The notes under the pieces are model-generated. The model saw nothing but the letters and a program-made list of their open reading frames with translations. It was not told the DNA's origin and searched no databases. A stretch of DNA of 38,600 nucleotides from an uncultured Eubacteriales bacterium (GTDB taxonomy: Bacteria > Bacillota > Clostridia > Christensenellales > UBA1242), in the NCBI GenBank assembly GCA_948787875.1, contig CAQFKO010000004.1, positions 1 to 38,600 of the forward strand. The letters are read 5' to 3'. Shown here one piece after another: positions 1 to 6,387 of the stretch. A program made the translations under genes and the position numbers. Each line of letters starts with the position of its first letter. Within the stretch, counting starts at the first letter, position 1.

Positions 1-390
1 TTACAAGATAAAAATATTTCTTTATTAAGCTTTTCAAAATCAGTGGGAATTCCATATAATACATTAAGAAATTTAAAATTATATAATCCAACCATAAACA
101 ATGCAATTTTAATTGCGGATTATTTTTCAACCTCTTTGGATTATTTTGAAAGAAGAACTGATAAATTTGAATATAATTATAACAAAAATTACGAATTGCA
201 ATTTTATTCTAATTTAAGAAAATTAATGAATTTTAATAAAATCAAAAAGATTACCCTATGCAATGATTTGGGTATATCTCATAGCACTATTGATAGATGG
301 GCAACAGGAATTCTTCCAACTTATTCAAATTTAATAACAATTGCTCAATATCTTGATTGTTCAATAGACAAATTATTAGGAAGAATATAA
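1..390 (+). CDS. Tandem helix-turn-helix (XRE/Cro-CI type) regulator, 5' partial
   Basis: The reading frame is open from the first base of the window, so the N-terminus is missing; the GTG at 43 is internal to a helix-turn-helix and is not a believable start. Two similar Cro/CI-type DNA-binding domains are visible. The first is cut by the edge and ends in a segment like ADYFSTSLDYF. The second contains LCNDLGISHSTIDRWATG followed by AQYLDCSIDKLLG, the usual last helix of the family. They are joined by a short Asn/Lys/Tyr-rich linker, and nothing follows the second domain, so the visible part is DNA-binding only. Two domains in one chain could let a monomer read both half-sites of an operator (inference). 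Target and partners are unknown. The next gene on the same strand begins 70 bases later behind its own promoter. Confidence 0.75.
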   Translation, partial: LQDKNISLLSFSKSVGIPYNTLRNLKLYNPTINNAILIADYFSTSLDYFERRTDKFEYNYNKNYELQFYSNLRKLMNFNKIKKITLCNDLGISHSTIDRWATGILPTYSNLITIAQYLDCSIDKLLGRI

Positions 391-434
391 ACATTAATCA
401 CTTTGCAATAATCAGTTTAACTTTAAAAAAAATT

Positions 435-454
435 TGCTATAATAAATATAGGAG
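435..454 (+). promoter_or_regulatory. Extended -10 promoter and ribosome binding site for the six-cysteine protein
   Basis: TGC-TATAAT (TG at 435-436, -10 box 438-443) is a consensus extended -10 element. No good -35 box is seen 16-18 bases upstream, as expected for this promoter class. AGGAG at 450-454 is six bases before the ATG at 461. The -10 box is so close to the ribosome binding site that the 5' leader would be only about 11 bases long. Confidence 0.55.
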
Positions 455-460
455 AAAATT

Positions 461-658
461 ATGAAAGTTGAATTTAACAAAGACAAAGAAGTTGTCGCAA
501 GAATTCAAGAAGGCTTAAAGCGCAAGGGAGGCTATTGTCCTTGCAAAGTAGGCACAAAGCCCGAAAACAAGTGCATGTGCGAAGAATTCAGAAACCAAAT
601 AAAAGACCCCGCGTTTGAGGGTTATTGTCACTGTATGCTCTATTACAAATATAAATAA
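461..658 (+). CDS. Ferredoxin:thioredoxin reductase catalytic-chain-like protein
   Basis: A 65-residue protein with six cysteines in three CxC pairs: CPC at 26-28, CMC at 38-40 and CHC at 56-58, with FEGYCHCMLY around the last. This pattern is the signature of the catalytic beta chain of ferredoxin:thioredoxin reductase, in which four cysteines hold a 4Fe-4S cluster and two form the redox disulphide that reduces thioredoxin. In that family the usual middle pair is CPC; here it is CMC. At 65 residues it is shorter than plant and cyanobacterial chains (about 110), keeping little more than the cluster core. No variable (alpha) subunit, ferredoxin or thioredoxin gene lies nearby, so its electron donor and target are unknown. 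It is a single-gene unit with its own promoter and a shared terminator downstream. Family assignment is good; a role in thioredoxin reduction is inferred. Confidence 0.75.
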   Translation: MKVEFNKDKEVVARIQEGLKRKGGYCPCKVGTKPENKCMCEEFRNQIKDPAFEGYCHCMLYYKYK

Positions 659-700
659 ATTTGTTTAATTTGCACTCACAAACAAAAAACAAACAAAATA

Positions 701-735
701 AAATTCTAGGCAAAAAATACGCCTAGAATTTTTTA
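701..735. terminator. Bidirectional intrinsic terminator
   Basis: A perfect 11-base-pair stem (701-711 with 721-731, nine-base loop) is flanked by T-rich sequence on the right and A-rich sequence on the left, so it can end both the plus-strand gene at 461-658 and the converging minus-strand divIC operon. Confidence 0.8.
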
Positions 736-746
736 ATGCATAAGTT

Positions 747-1028
747 TTATTTAAAATAATAAATGGTTTCGCCGTCTTTTATCATGCCAAGCTCGCCTCT
801 TGCAAGTTCTTCAAGATAAGAAGACGATCCGATTTCCGTAATATTGTTTTCGAGCCTGATTTTTTCTTCGGAAAGATCGGCAATAAGTTTGTCATAGCTG
901 GCAACTTCCCTTTTTGCACCATTAACCGAAACAATAGAGCAAATTGCAACTATCACAACACCAACAAAAGCCATCAAACATAAAACTATAACATTCTCAA
1001 CTTTTTTCGCTTTGCTGTAATTTTCCAT
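747..1028 (-). CDS. divIC: Septum formation initiator, DivIC/FtsB family
   Basis: A 93-residue protein with a short basic N-terminus, one membrane helix (about residues 13-35) and an extracytoplasmic coiled coil (about 42-65), ending in ELARGELGMIKDGETIYYF. That closing block of about 20 residues is typical of DivIC/FtsB proteins, which bridge FtsL and DivIB/FtsQ in the divisome. In Bacillota the gene commonly follows yabP and yabQ, and it does so here. Its start overlaps the 3' end of yabQ by 32 bases, implying translational coupling. A perfect-stem terminator lies just downstream. The family call is firm; the symbol rests on synteny. Confidence 0.88.
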   Translation of the reverse strand: MENYSKAKKVENVIVLCLMAFVGVVIVAICSIVSVNGAKREVASYDKLIADLSEEKIRLENNITEIGSSSYLEELARGELGMIKDGETIYYFK

Positions 1029-1365
1029 TTTTCTTCCCTCGTAAAAATTTAGTTATAAACTTATTATATAATAACTTTACAAAAATTGTAAAGAAAAAAA
1101 GCATAGAAATTTTAACTAAAATCACTCCAAAAGCCATAAAAAGCAGTCCAAACCAGCAAAAAGAGTAATTATAATAATAAATACACAGCTGACCGAACAC
1201 AAAACCAAACGAAAGCAAAAACATAAATGTTATAATATTAAACACAAATACATTGCGTCTGGACAGCCTTATTACAAAAGAACAAAGTATCCAAATTAGA
1301 CCGAATATTAAACCCACCCACAAAAATTTCAGTGCAAGAAACATAAGTGCGTTTTTAAAAAACAT
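997..1365 (-). CDS. yabQ: YabQ-like spore cortex membrane protein
   Basis: A 122-residue, very hydrophobic protein with about four membrane helices (roughly residues 8-32, 42-60, 66-85 and 86-105) and a basic C-terminal tail rich in Lys and Arg. Sequence similarity to YabQ is weak by eye; the assignment rests mainly on its place between yabP and divIC, the conserved order in endospore-formers, and on its size and topology. YabQ is needed for spore cortex formation in Bacillus subtilis and sits in the forespore outer membrane. Its ATG overlaps the stop codon of yabP by one base (TAATG), and its 3' end overlaps divIC by 32 bases, so the three genes are translated as a coupled set. Confidence 0.65.
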   Translation of the reverse strand: MFFKNALMFLALKFLWVGLIFGLIWILCSFVIRLSRRNVFVFNIITFMFLLSFGFVFGQLCIYYYNYSFCWFGLLFMAFGVILVKISMLFFFTIFVKLLYNKFITKFLRGKKNGKLQQSEKS

Positions 1366-1646
1366 TACTTAAACACCTTGCCAAAAAAAGATTTTTTGGT
1401 GAGCTTGGAAATATATTTTATTCCCTCGATTTTTCCTTCAAAAGAAAGCTCTTTTGCTTCGGGAATAAGTTTCAAAATAGTCAGCCCCACACCACAAATC
1501 ACCATGTAGCCGTCTTCAAGTTTAATGGTGGCTTCTTTGTCGGTACTGCTCAAAACTTCCACTGCACCCACAATATTGATTTTTTCTCTTGATAAAATTT
1601 CCACACTGTGAACTTTTGTTAATGCTTTTTGATTTTTATTATCCAT
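1365..1646 (-). CDS. yabP: Sporulation protein YabP
   Basis: A 93-residue protein without membrane segments that fits the YabP/YqfC family: an N-terminal HSVEILSREKINIVGAVEV strand block, then a central stretch predicting short beta strands (EATIKLEDGYMVICGVGLTI), then a basic C-terminal segment. YabP family members are expressed in the mother cell during sporulation; the exact activity is not known. A GAGG ribosome binding site precedes the ATG. The gene lies 43 bases downstream of recD2 on the same strand, so it may be read from the recD2 promoter or from a weak local one. Together with yabQ it is the best evidence in the window for a spore-forming ancestry. Confidence 0.82.
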   Translation of the reverse strand: MDNKNQKALTKVHSVEILSREKINIVGAVEVLSSTDKEATIKLEDGYMVICGVGLTILKLIPEAKELSFEGKIEGIKYISKLTKKSFFGKVFK

Positions 1647-1689
1647 ATTTGCCTCTGCTATAATCTATGGCACAAACAAGGCAAATATG

Positions 1690-3915
1690 CTAAACCTCTT
1701 CCCAAAAATTGCGAGAATTTAAAAGCTTTTTAAGGCTGGTTTGTCTTGTAGCGGAATATTTGTTATTAATCATATAAAAAATATTAGAACGCTTTCCAAT
1801 CAAAACCACAACTTTTTTTGCACGCGTAACAGCAGTATAAAGCAAATTTTTATTCATTAAAAGTGGACTTCCGCCCATTATCGGAATAATCACCACAGGA
1901 AACTCACTTCCTTGGCTTTTATGAATGGTAATGGCATAAGACAAAACAAGTTCGTCAAGTTCGGCATAAGAATAGCAAGCTCGCCTTCCGTCATCAAACA
2001 AAACATAAATTTCACTGATTTCGGTTAAAATCTCGTCAACCTTTCCCATATCACCGTTAAAAACCCCTTCGCCATAGCTTGCAGTGCCGAATGCTCCGAT
2101 TTTTTCCCACTCACGATCATAGTTGTTAACAATTTGCATAACCCTGTCTCCCTCTCGAAAGATTCGCTTTGTCAAAACAAGTTCTTTTTTTCCGTTTCCC
2201 GCAGGGTTAAGTTTATCTTGAATAAGGGTGTTAAGATTATTTGTTCCCGCAATTCCGGCTTTCATAGGAGCAATAACTTGAATATCGTCACTATTTATAT
2301 CCGAAAAAAACTTGGGCATCCGCTCTGATATAAGCGAAACCACTTCGCTTGCAACTGCCTCGGGGTCACTTGTTCCGCTATAAAAAAAGTCGCTGGATTT
2401 CGCCGAAAGGTCGGGCATTTCACCGCTATTTATTTTGTGAGCGTTGTGAGCAATCATGCTGTCCTCACTTTGTCTGTAAATTTGCGTAAGTTCAACCACT
2501 TTAAACAGATTGCTCAAAATTATATCGGCAAGCACATTTCCCGCGCCAACACTTGGAAGTTGGTCTTTGTCGCCCACAAGCACAAGCCTTGCCCCAAACG
2601 GCAAAGCTTTCAACAAACTGCTCATCAAAAAAACATCAAGCATAGAAACTTCGTCAACAATAACAACATCAGCTTCAAGCGGATTATTTTCATTTTTAGA
2701 AAACCCCCTTCCCGCCTTTGCAAAGTTTGCCTCTAATGCACGGTGAATTGTGCTGGCAGGCTCAGCCGTTTGCTCTTCAAGCCTTTTTGCAGCCCTTCCC
2801 GTAGGGGCGCAAAGCAAACATTTTAAATTTTGATTTTTAAAGATTTTGAGCATGCCTTTAATAATCGTGGTTTTTCCTGTTCCGGGACCCCCCGTAATAA
2901 CCACAACTGCCTCACTTGTTCCCGCAAGAATGGCTTGCTTTTGTTTTTCGTGAAGCGAAATTTTGTTAAGCTCTTCAAACTGTTCAATATCTTTTTCCGT
3001 TCCAAGTTTTTGAATAGCCTCAGAACCAATCATACTGCTGAGCTTTTGAGCAATATACTTTTCCATAGAATATAGCCTTGTTATCGCCAAAGCCTCTTTT
3101 TCTTCAAACTCAATTCTTTTAATCGTTCCCGAAATTTCAAGGTCAACAATAGCATTTTCCACAAGCTCTGTTTGACCTTCACCAAGTTCAAGCACCTCTG
3201 TTGCCAAGGCAACAACATTTTCGGCAAACGCAACGGTAGAACCTTGTTTTTCCGCAATCTCATTAAGCGAAAAAATTACGCCCGCACGAATTCTCATTAA
3301 ACTGTCGGGCAAAACCCCAAGTTTAAACGCAATTTTGTCTGCCGTTTTAAAACCGATTCCCTCAATATCGTCAATAAGCCTGTAAGGATTGGAAGAAAGC
3401 ACCTCTTCGGTTCTGTTTTTATATTTCCCAAAAATCTTAACCGCCATTGAAATAGAAATATCATACTTTTGCAAAAACATAACGGCTTCTTGCATTTTTT
3501 TAATTTCGCTGTAAGCCAAATGAATATCAGAGGCTTTTTTGGAACTTATACACTTTATGCCCGAAAGCATCTTAGGACTTTCTTCAATAATTTCAAGAGT
3601 TTTTTCTCCAAAATGTTTAACTATATTTTTTGCCGTAACCTCTCCCACACCGGGGATAAGCCCACAAGAAAGATACTTTTCAATAGCAAGGGTGTCGGTA
3701 GGCTTTTTTACAATAACGCTTTCTGCCTCAAACTGCTCGCCATAACGCTTGTTCATTTTAAACTCACCTTCAAGTTCAAGCCCTTCTCCCTTGCCCACAA
3801 TAGGAAACTTTCCCGAAACCGTAAAAATCATTCCATGAGAAAACAGCTCCAACACAGTGTAGCCATTTTCGCTGTTTCTGTAAATAATGTTTTCAATAGT
3901 TCCCGAAACTTTCAT
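1690..3915 (-). CDS. recD2: RecD2-type ATP-dependent DNA helicase (RecD/TraA family)
   Basis: A 741-residue SF1B helicase. The N-terminal 330 residues carry the OB-like start (MKVSGTIENIIYRNSENGYT) and the helix-hairpin-helix regions typical of RecD2 (SCGLIPGVGEVTAKNIVKHF and RLIDDIEGIGFKTADKIAF). The motor follows: Walker A GGPGTGKTT near residue 342, DEVSMLD (Walker B) near 417, GDKDQLPSVG, QIYRQ, and the final YAITIHKSQGSEF and TAVTRAKK motifs. Length and domain order match RecD2 of bacteria lacking RecBC, which unwinds 5'-to-3' and acts in repair and replication-fork maintenance. No recB or recC is nearby. The ATG at 3915 has no ribosome binding site but sits six bases after a -10 box, suggesting a leaderless transcript. 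The yabP operon follows 43 bases downstream. Confidence 0.93.
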   Translation of the reverse strand: MKVSGTIENIIYRNSENGYTVLELFSHGMIFTVSGKFPIVGKGEGLELEGEFKMNKRYGEQFEAESVIVKKPTDTLAIEKYLSCGLIPGVGEVTAKNIVKHFGEKTLEIIEESPKMLSGIKCISSKKASDIHLAYSEIKKMQEAVMFLQKYDISISMAVKIFGKYKNRTEEVLSSNPYRLIDDIEGIGFKTADKIAFKLGVLPDSLMRIRAGVIFSLNEIAEKQGSTVAFAENVVALATEVLELGEGQTELVENAIVDLEISGTIKRIEFEEKEALAITRLYSMEKYIAQKLSSMIGSEAIQKLGTEKDIEQFEELNKISLHEKQKQAILAGTSEAVVVITGGPGTGKTTIIKGMLKIFKNQNLKCLLCAPTGRAAKRLEEQTAEPASTIHRALEANFAKAGRGFSKNENNPLEADVVIVDEVSMLDVFLMSSLLKALPFGARLVLVGDKDQLPSVGAGNVLADIILSNLFKVVELTQIYRQSEDSMIAHNAHKINSGEMPDLSAKSSDFFYSGTSDPEAVASEVVSLISERMPKFFSDINSDDIQVIAPMKAGIAGTNNLNTLIQDKLNPAGNGKKELVLTKRIFREGDRVMQIVNNYDREWEKIGAFGTASYGEGVFNGDMGKVDEILTEISEIYVLFDDGRRACYSYAELDELVLSYAITIHKSQGSEFPVVIIPIMGGSPLLMNKNLLYTAVTRAKKVVVLIGKRSNIFYMINNKYSATRQTSLKKLLNSRNFWEEV

Positions 3916-3921
3916 ATAACA

Positions 3922-3950
3922 AGTCTACCGCTTTTAAAAATAATAGTCAA
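3922..3950 (-). promoter_or_regulatory. Promoter of recD2 abutting its start codon
   Basis: On the minus strand TTGACT (3945-3950), a 17-base spacer and TAGACT (3922-3927) form a sigma-A-like promoter. Only six bases separate the -10 box from the recD2 ATG at 3915, so transcription starting about seven bases after the -10 box would begin on the start codon itself. No Shine-Dalgarno-like sequence is present. The -10 box matches the consensus in four of six positions. Confidence 0.5.
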
Positions 3951-3981
3951 ACAATAAAAATAACTCAAAATATTTTGCTGG

Positions 3982-4206
3982 TTATTTATCGTCAAGTCCA
4001 ACCAAATAATCGGCAGAAACCCCAAAATATTTTGCCAGCATAACCAGCGTTTCAATGGTAGGAACTCTTGCCCCGCGCTCCCACCTTCCGATAGCAACCC
4101 CGCTAACTCCAAGTTCTTTTCCCAGCATCTGCAAAGTAAAAGCTTTGTCTTCTCTAAGTTTTTTAAGCCTCTCCGAAAACACACTCAAAACACTGCTATT
4201 ATCCAC
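3982..4206 (-). CDS. Small XRE-family transcriptional regulator
   Basis: A 74-residue protein that is almost entirely one Cro/CI helix-turn-helix: ERLKKLREDKAFTLQMLGKELG, then VSGVAIGRWERGARVPTIE as the turn and recognition helix, then LAKYFGVSADYLVG. It has no sensing or oligomerisation domain. The GTG start at 4206 is chosen because GGAGG lies four bases before it. It is transcribed away from the polysaccharide deacetylase, with about 250 bases of shared regulatory DNA containing a palindrome (4251-4264) and three 11-base direct repeats. Autoregulation, and control of the neighbour, are plausible inferences. The recD2 promoter lies directly downstream. Confidence 0.85.
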   Translation of the reverse strand: MDNSSVLSVFSERLKKLREDKAFTLQMLGKELGVSGVAIGRWERGARVPTIETLVMLAKYFGVSADYLVGLDDK

Positions 4207-4240
4207 AAGCCCTCCAAATATTTTAAATAATTATAAACAT

Positions 4241-4268
4241 ATAATACAACAAAAGTGTACTTTTTCAA
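4241..4268 (-). promoter_or_regulatory. Promoter of the XRE gene with a palindromic operator in its spacer
   Basis: Minus-strand TTGAAA (4263-4268), a 16-base spacer and TATTAT (4241-4246) can serve the XRE gene starting at 4206. Between the boxes, 4251-4264 reads AAAAGT-GT-ACTTTT, a palindrome with perfect six-base arms. Its place between -35 and -10 is where a repressor would block polymerase, so it is a candidate autoregulatory operator. A second possible -10 (TATAAT at 4230-4235) lies nearer the gene. Confidence 0.45.
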
Positions 4269-4283
4269 ACAAAAACAAATTCC

Positions 4284-4316
4284 AATCAAAATTTAATCAA
4301 ATTTTATCAAAATTTT
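4284..4316. repeat. Three 11-base direct repeats upstream of the deacetylase promoter
   Basis: Three consecutive near-identical 11-base units of the form AATCAAAATTT occupy 4284-4294, 4295-4305 and 4306-4316. The period is close to one helical turn, so the A/T tracts lie on the same face of the DNA. The last unit ends 13 bases before the -35 box of the plus-strand promoter, where an activator or an UP-like element would act. Confidence 0.5.
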
Positions 4317-4329
4317 ATGTCAGGGGTTT

Positions 4330-4359
4330 ATGACAAACACACACCAAATCTGTTATACT
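4330..4359 (+). promoter_or_regulatory. Promoter of the polysaccharide deacetylase gene
   Basis: ATGACA (4330-4335), an 18-base spacer and TATACT (4354-4359) form a good sigma-A-type promoter. Transcription would start near 4366 and leave a leader of about 95 bases before the ATG at 4461. Confidence 0.6.
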
Positions 4360-4385
4360 GAAAGTGTAACGAAGAGGGGTAGTTT

Positions 4386-4441
4386 AAGGAGGGGAAAAAT
4401 ATTTGCAAAAAACCATAATTTTTGTGCATAAAATCGCTTAA
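4386..4441 (+). promoter_or_regulatory. Strong ribosome binding site leading into a possible 12-codon leader ORF
   Basis: AAGGAGGGG at 4386-4394 is the best ribosome binding site in this leader, yet it is nearly 70 bases from the deacetylase ATG and in-frame stops rule out a matching start for that gene. A TTG at 4403 would open a 12-codon reading frame ending at 4441, 20 bases before the deacetylase ATG, which has no ribosome binding site of its own. Reinitiation after a leader peptide would explain this layout. It is an inference from spacing only. Confidence 0.3.
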
Positions 4442-4460
4442 ATTTTCTCAAATTAACAGT

Positions 4461-5357
4461 ATGAAAAAGATTTTATCAATTTTAAGTTTATTTATTTTAT
4501 CGTTGGCGTTTGCACTTCCTCTGGGCTCAATTTCTTGCAATAAAACGGCAAATGCAGGGCCAATTAAGGGCAAAAATTCACCCACTGCTTCAAATTTTGC
4601 AGAAACTTTGTCACTTGCTAATCCAAAAATGTGTATTGTTATTGACGACTTTGGAAGTTTTGACCAAAGTGGTGTAGAAACCATGCTTTCTTGCAAACAA
4701 CCTCTTACCTGCGCGGTCATGCCAAATGTAGATAATACCAAAGCCAATATAGAGGCAATAAAAAAAGCAGGCCACGAAATAATTTTGCATATGCCAATGC
4801 AATCTCATGTGCACTTGCCTGAGGATTGGTATGGTCCAACATATATTGCAAACTATGACACCCCAGAAACCGCCACAAAAAAACTTGAAGATTGCTTAAA
4901 AGATTTTGAAGGCGTAAAAGGACTAAACATTCACATTGGTTCGGGTGTAAGCAGAAATCGCAGTCTTATGAATGTTATCTATAACTTTACAAAAGAGCAC
5001 AACCTATATTTTCTTGACAGCAGAACAATTGAAACCCCTTCGGTAACCGCAGCCGCAAAAGACACAAACTCAATTTATCTTGGAAGAGATGTATTTTTAG
5101 AGGCAGACAAAAATCGTTCTTATGAGGGCGTAAAGTTCAGAATGCTAGAAGGTGCAAGAATTGCCCAAGAAAAAGGAATGTCTATCGTAATCGGTCATGT
5201 GGGAGCAGAAGGTGGCGAACGCACCGCAAAAGCAATTTTGGACACCTTGCCCGAAATCGAAAAAATGGGCGTAAAAATAGTTCCATTATCAGAAATCTAT
5301 GAAGATATGAAAGTTGCCGGCGTTACATCAAATTTTGACACAGTAAAAAGCAATTAA
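4461..5357 (+). CDS. Exported divergent polysaccharide deacetylase family protein
   Basis: About 298 residues from the ATG at 4461, which begins a clear signal peptide (MKKILSILSLFILSLAFALP) followed by ISCNKT, a possible lipobox cysteine. From about residue 55 the sequence fits the divergent polysaccharide deacetylase family (YibQ type): MCIVIDDFG at the start of the barrel, AVMPN, a HEIILHMPMQ strand, LNIHIGSG, YFLDSRTI, and SIVIGHVGAEG near the end. The D-D and H residues of these motifs match the metal site of carbohydrate esterase family 4. It should act outside the membrane on an unknown acylated glycan, perhaps peptidoglycan or a cell-wall polymer. A TTG at 4422 would extend the protein by 13 residues, but this would bury the signal peptide. 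A terminator follows directly. Confidence 0.82.
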   Translation: MKKILSILSLFILSLAFALPLGSISCNKTANAGPIKGKNSPTASNFAETLSLANPKMCIVIDDFGSFDQSGVETMLSCKQPLTCAVMPNVDNTKANIEAIKKAGHEIILHMPMQSHVHLPEDWYGPTYIANYDTPETATKKLEDCLKDFEGVKGLNIHIGSGVSRNRSLMNVIYNFTKEHNLYFLDSRTIETPSVTAAAKDTNSIYLGRDVFLEADKNRSYEGVKFRMLEGARIAQEKGMSIVIGHVGAEGGERTAKAILDTLPEIEKMGVKIVPLSEIYEDMKVAGVTSNFDTVKSN

Positions 5358-5363
5358 ATAGTT

Positions 5364-5397
5364 TCACCTCCATTTTGGTTTGGGGGTGATTTTTTTT
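5364..5397 (+). terminator. Intrinsic terminator of the deacetylase gene
   Basis: TCACCTCC (5364-5371) pairs with GGGGGTGA (5382-5389), with one G-T pair, and is followed by an eight-T run (5390-5397). It lies seven bases after the stop codon. Confidence 0.8.
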
Positions 5398-5445
5398 GCA
5401 AAACTTTGTAAAAATTCACAAAAAGATTTTATCGCCATATTACAT

Positions 5446-5475
5446 TTGACTACCCTGCTTTTAATTTGATAAAAT
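5446..5475 (+). promoter_or_regulatory. Promoter of the thymidylate kinase gene
   Basis: TTGACT (5446-5451), an 18-base spacer and TAAAAT (5470-5475) precede the gene. AGGAG is at 5482-5486, seven bases before the ATG at 5493, so the leader would be only about 11 bases. Confidence 0.6.
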
Positions 5476-5492
5476 ATTTTTAGGAGAATTTT

Positions 5493-6179
5493 ATGGAAGG
5501 TTTTATTATTTCAATCGAGGGCACAGACGGTTCGGGAAAACACACTCAGCAACAACTGCTGTTGCAAGAACTAATAAGCAGAGGTTTAAAAGTTTTTGAC
5601 CAATCTTTTCCAAACTATGATAGCCCTTCTTCATATCCCGTAAAAATGTATTTGGGTGGCGAATTCGGCAACGACCCAAATTGTTTAGATGCCTATCAAA
5701 GTTCTGTGCTTTATGCAGTAGACAGATTTTGCACCTACAAAAAAAAGATAAAATCACACTACGAAGCAGGCGACATAATTTTGTTTGACCGCTATGTTCA
5801 ATCAAACTTTATTCACCAAAGCTTAAAGTTTAGTGACGAAAAAGCAAGGCAAGAATATCTTGAATGGGAACAAGACTTAGAGTTCAACAGATTTAACCTT
5901 CCTCGTCCAAACCTTGTATTTTTTATCGAAATGCCTGTGGAAAAAAGCATAGAACTTGCAAAATCAAGAAGTTCTTATAAAAACGGCGAGAAAAAAGATA
6001 TTCTTGAAGAAGACAGTGAACATTTGAAAAAGGCATACAAAAACGGGCTTTTGCTCGCAAAACAGTTTGGCTGGATACTTATTCATTGCATAGACGACAA
6101 CGGCAATTTAAAATCAAGAGAAGAAATTCATAATGAAATTATGGAAATTGTTGACAAACACATAGAAGGCAGAAGATAA
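5493..6179 (+). CDS. tmk: Thymidylate kinase (dTMP kinase)
   Basis: A 228-residue P-loop nucleoside monophosphate kinase. The N-terminus IISIEGTDGSGKHTQ is the P-loop (residues 10-18), SFPNYDSPSS fits the FP-x-Y nucleotide-binding segment, AVDRF and LFDRYVQSN (near residue 97) are the DR and DRY motifs of thymidylate kinases, and the lid lies around residues 155-175. It would phosphorylate dTMP to dTDP in the cytoplasm for DNA synthesis. The IEGTDGSGKxTQ form belongs to a thymidylate kinase branch seen in Clostridia. Histidine occupies the position after the P-loop lysine where most P-loops carry the magnesium-binding Ser or Thr. It is a single-gene unit with its own promoter and terminator. 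Confidence 0.9.
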   Translation: MEGFIISIEGTDGSGKHTQQQLLLQELISRGLKVFDQSFPNYDSPSSYPVKMYLGGEFGNDPNCLDAYQSSVLYAVDRFCTYKKKIKSHYEAGDIILFDRYVQSNFIHQSLKFSDEKARQEYLEWEQDLEFNRFNLPRPNLVFFIEMPVEKSIELAKSRSSYKNGEKKDILEEDSEHLKKAYKNGLLLAKQFGWILIHCIDDNGNLKSREEIHNEIMEIVDKHIEGRR

Positions 6180-6183
6180 TTTT

Positions 6184-6206
6184 AAGCACGCATTTTGCGT
6201 GCTTTT
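6184..6206 (+). terminator. Intrinsic terminator after tmk
   Basis: A nine-base-pair perfect stem (6184-6192 with 6196-6204) with a three-base loop, ending in TTTT. The T-run is short and broken by A residues, so efficiency may be partial. Confidence 0.65.
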
Positions 6207-6221
6207 AAAAATGTTTTGTTA

Positions 6222-6250
6222 TTGACAAAAAAGCAAAGGAGGTATATAAT
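6222..6250 (+). promoter_or_regulatory. Perfect-consensus sigma-A promoter ending six bases before an ATG
   Basis: TTGACA (6222-6227), a 17-base spacer and TATAAT (6245-6250) match the consensus at all 12 positions. The ATG of the 42-residue ORF is at 6257, so the expected transcription start coincides with the start codon. An AGGAGG sequence (6237-6242) lies inside the spacer and so would not be in the mRNA; it cannot serve as a ribosome binding site for transcripts from this promoter. Confidence 0.8.
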
Positions 6251-6256
6251 ATTTTT

Positions 6257-6385
6257 ATGGAAAACAAAGAGGAACAAGAACTTATAAAAGTTTTAAACGA
6301 CACCTTTGACGAGCTTGAAAATTTAACAAATGCTTGCACTGCAAATCTAAAAAAAATTGATATAAAGGATATAAAGGAGAACTAA
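6257..6385 (+). CDS. Putative 42-residue acidic small protein, apparently leaderless
   Basis: An ATG-initiated frame of 42 codons ending in TAA at 6385, two bases before the next gene. The product is acidic and mostly helix-forming (MENKEEQELIKVLNDTFDEL at the N-terminus, one Cys at 27), without a membrane segment. I recognise no family. Support for translation is its position: the ATG is exactly where transcription from a perfect promoter would begin, the codon content resembles neighbouring genes, and its last codons contain the AAGGAG that serves the following gene. This suggests coupled translation of a two-gene unit. The alternative is that it is only an untranslated leader of the downstream gene. 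Confidence 0.55.
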   Translation: MENKEEQELIKVLNDTFDELENLTNACTANLKKIDIKDIKEN

Positions 6386-6387
6386 TC

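Noticed and set aside
3469..3957. 162-codon open frame on the plus strand
   Set aside because: Antisense to the N-terminal domain of recD2 and extending through the recD2 promoter; no start signals.
3967..4034. 13-base direct repeat CAAAATATTTTGC near the end of the XRE gene and again within it
   Set aside because: Two copies only, one in coding sequence, and the motif is AT-rich and self-complementary, so chance is likely.
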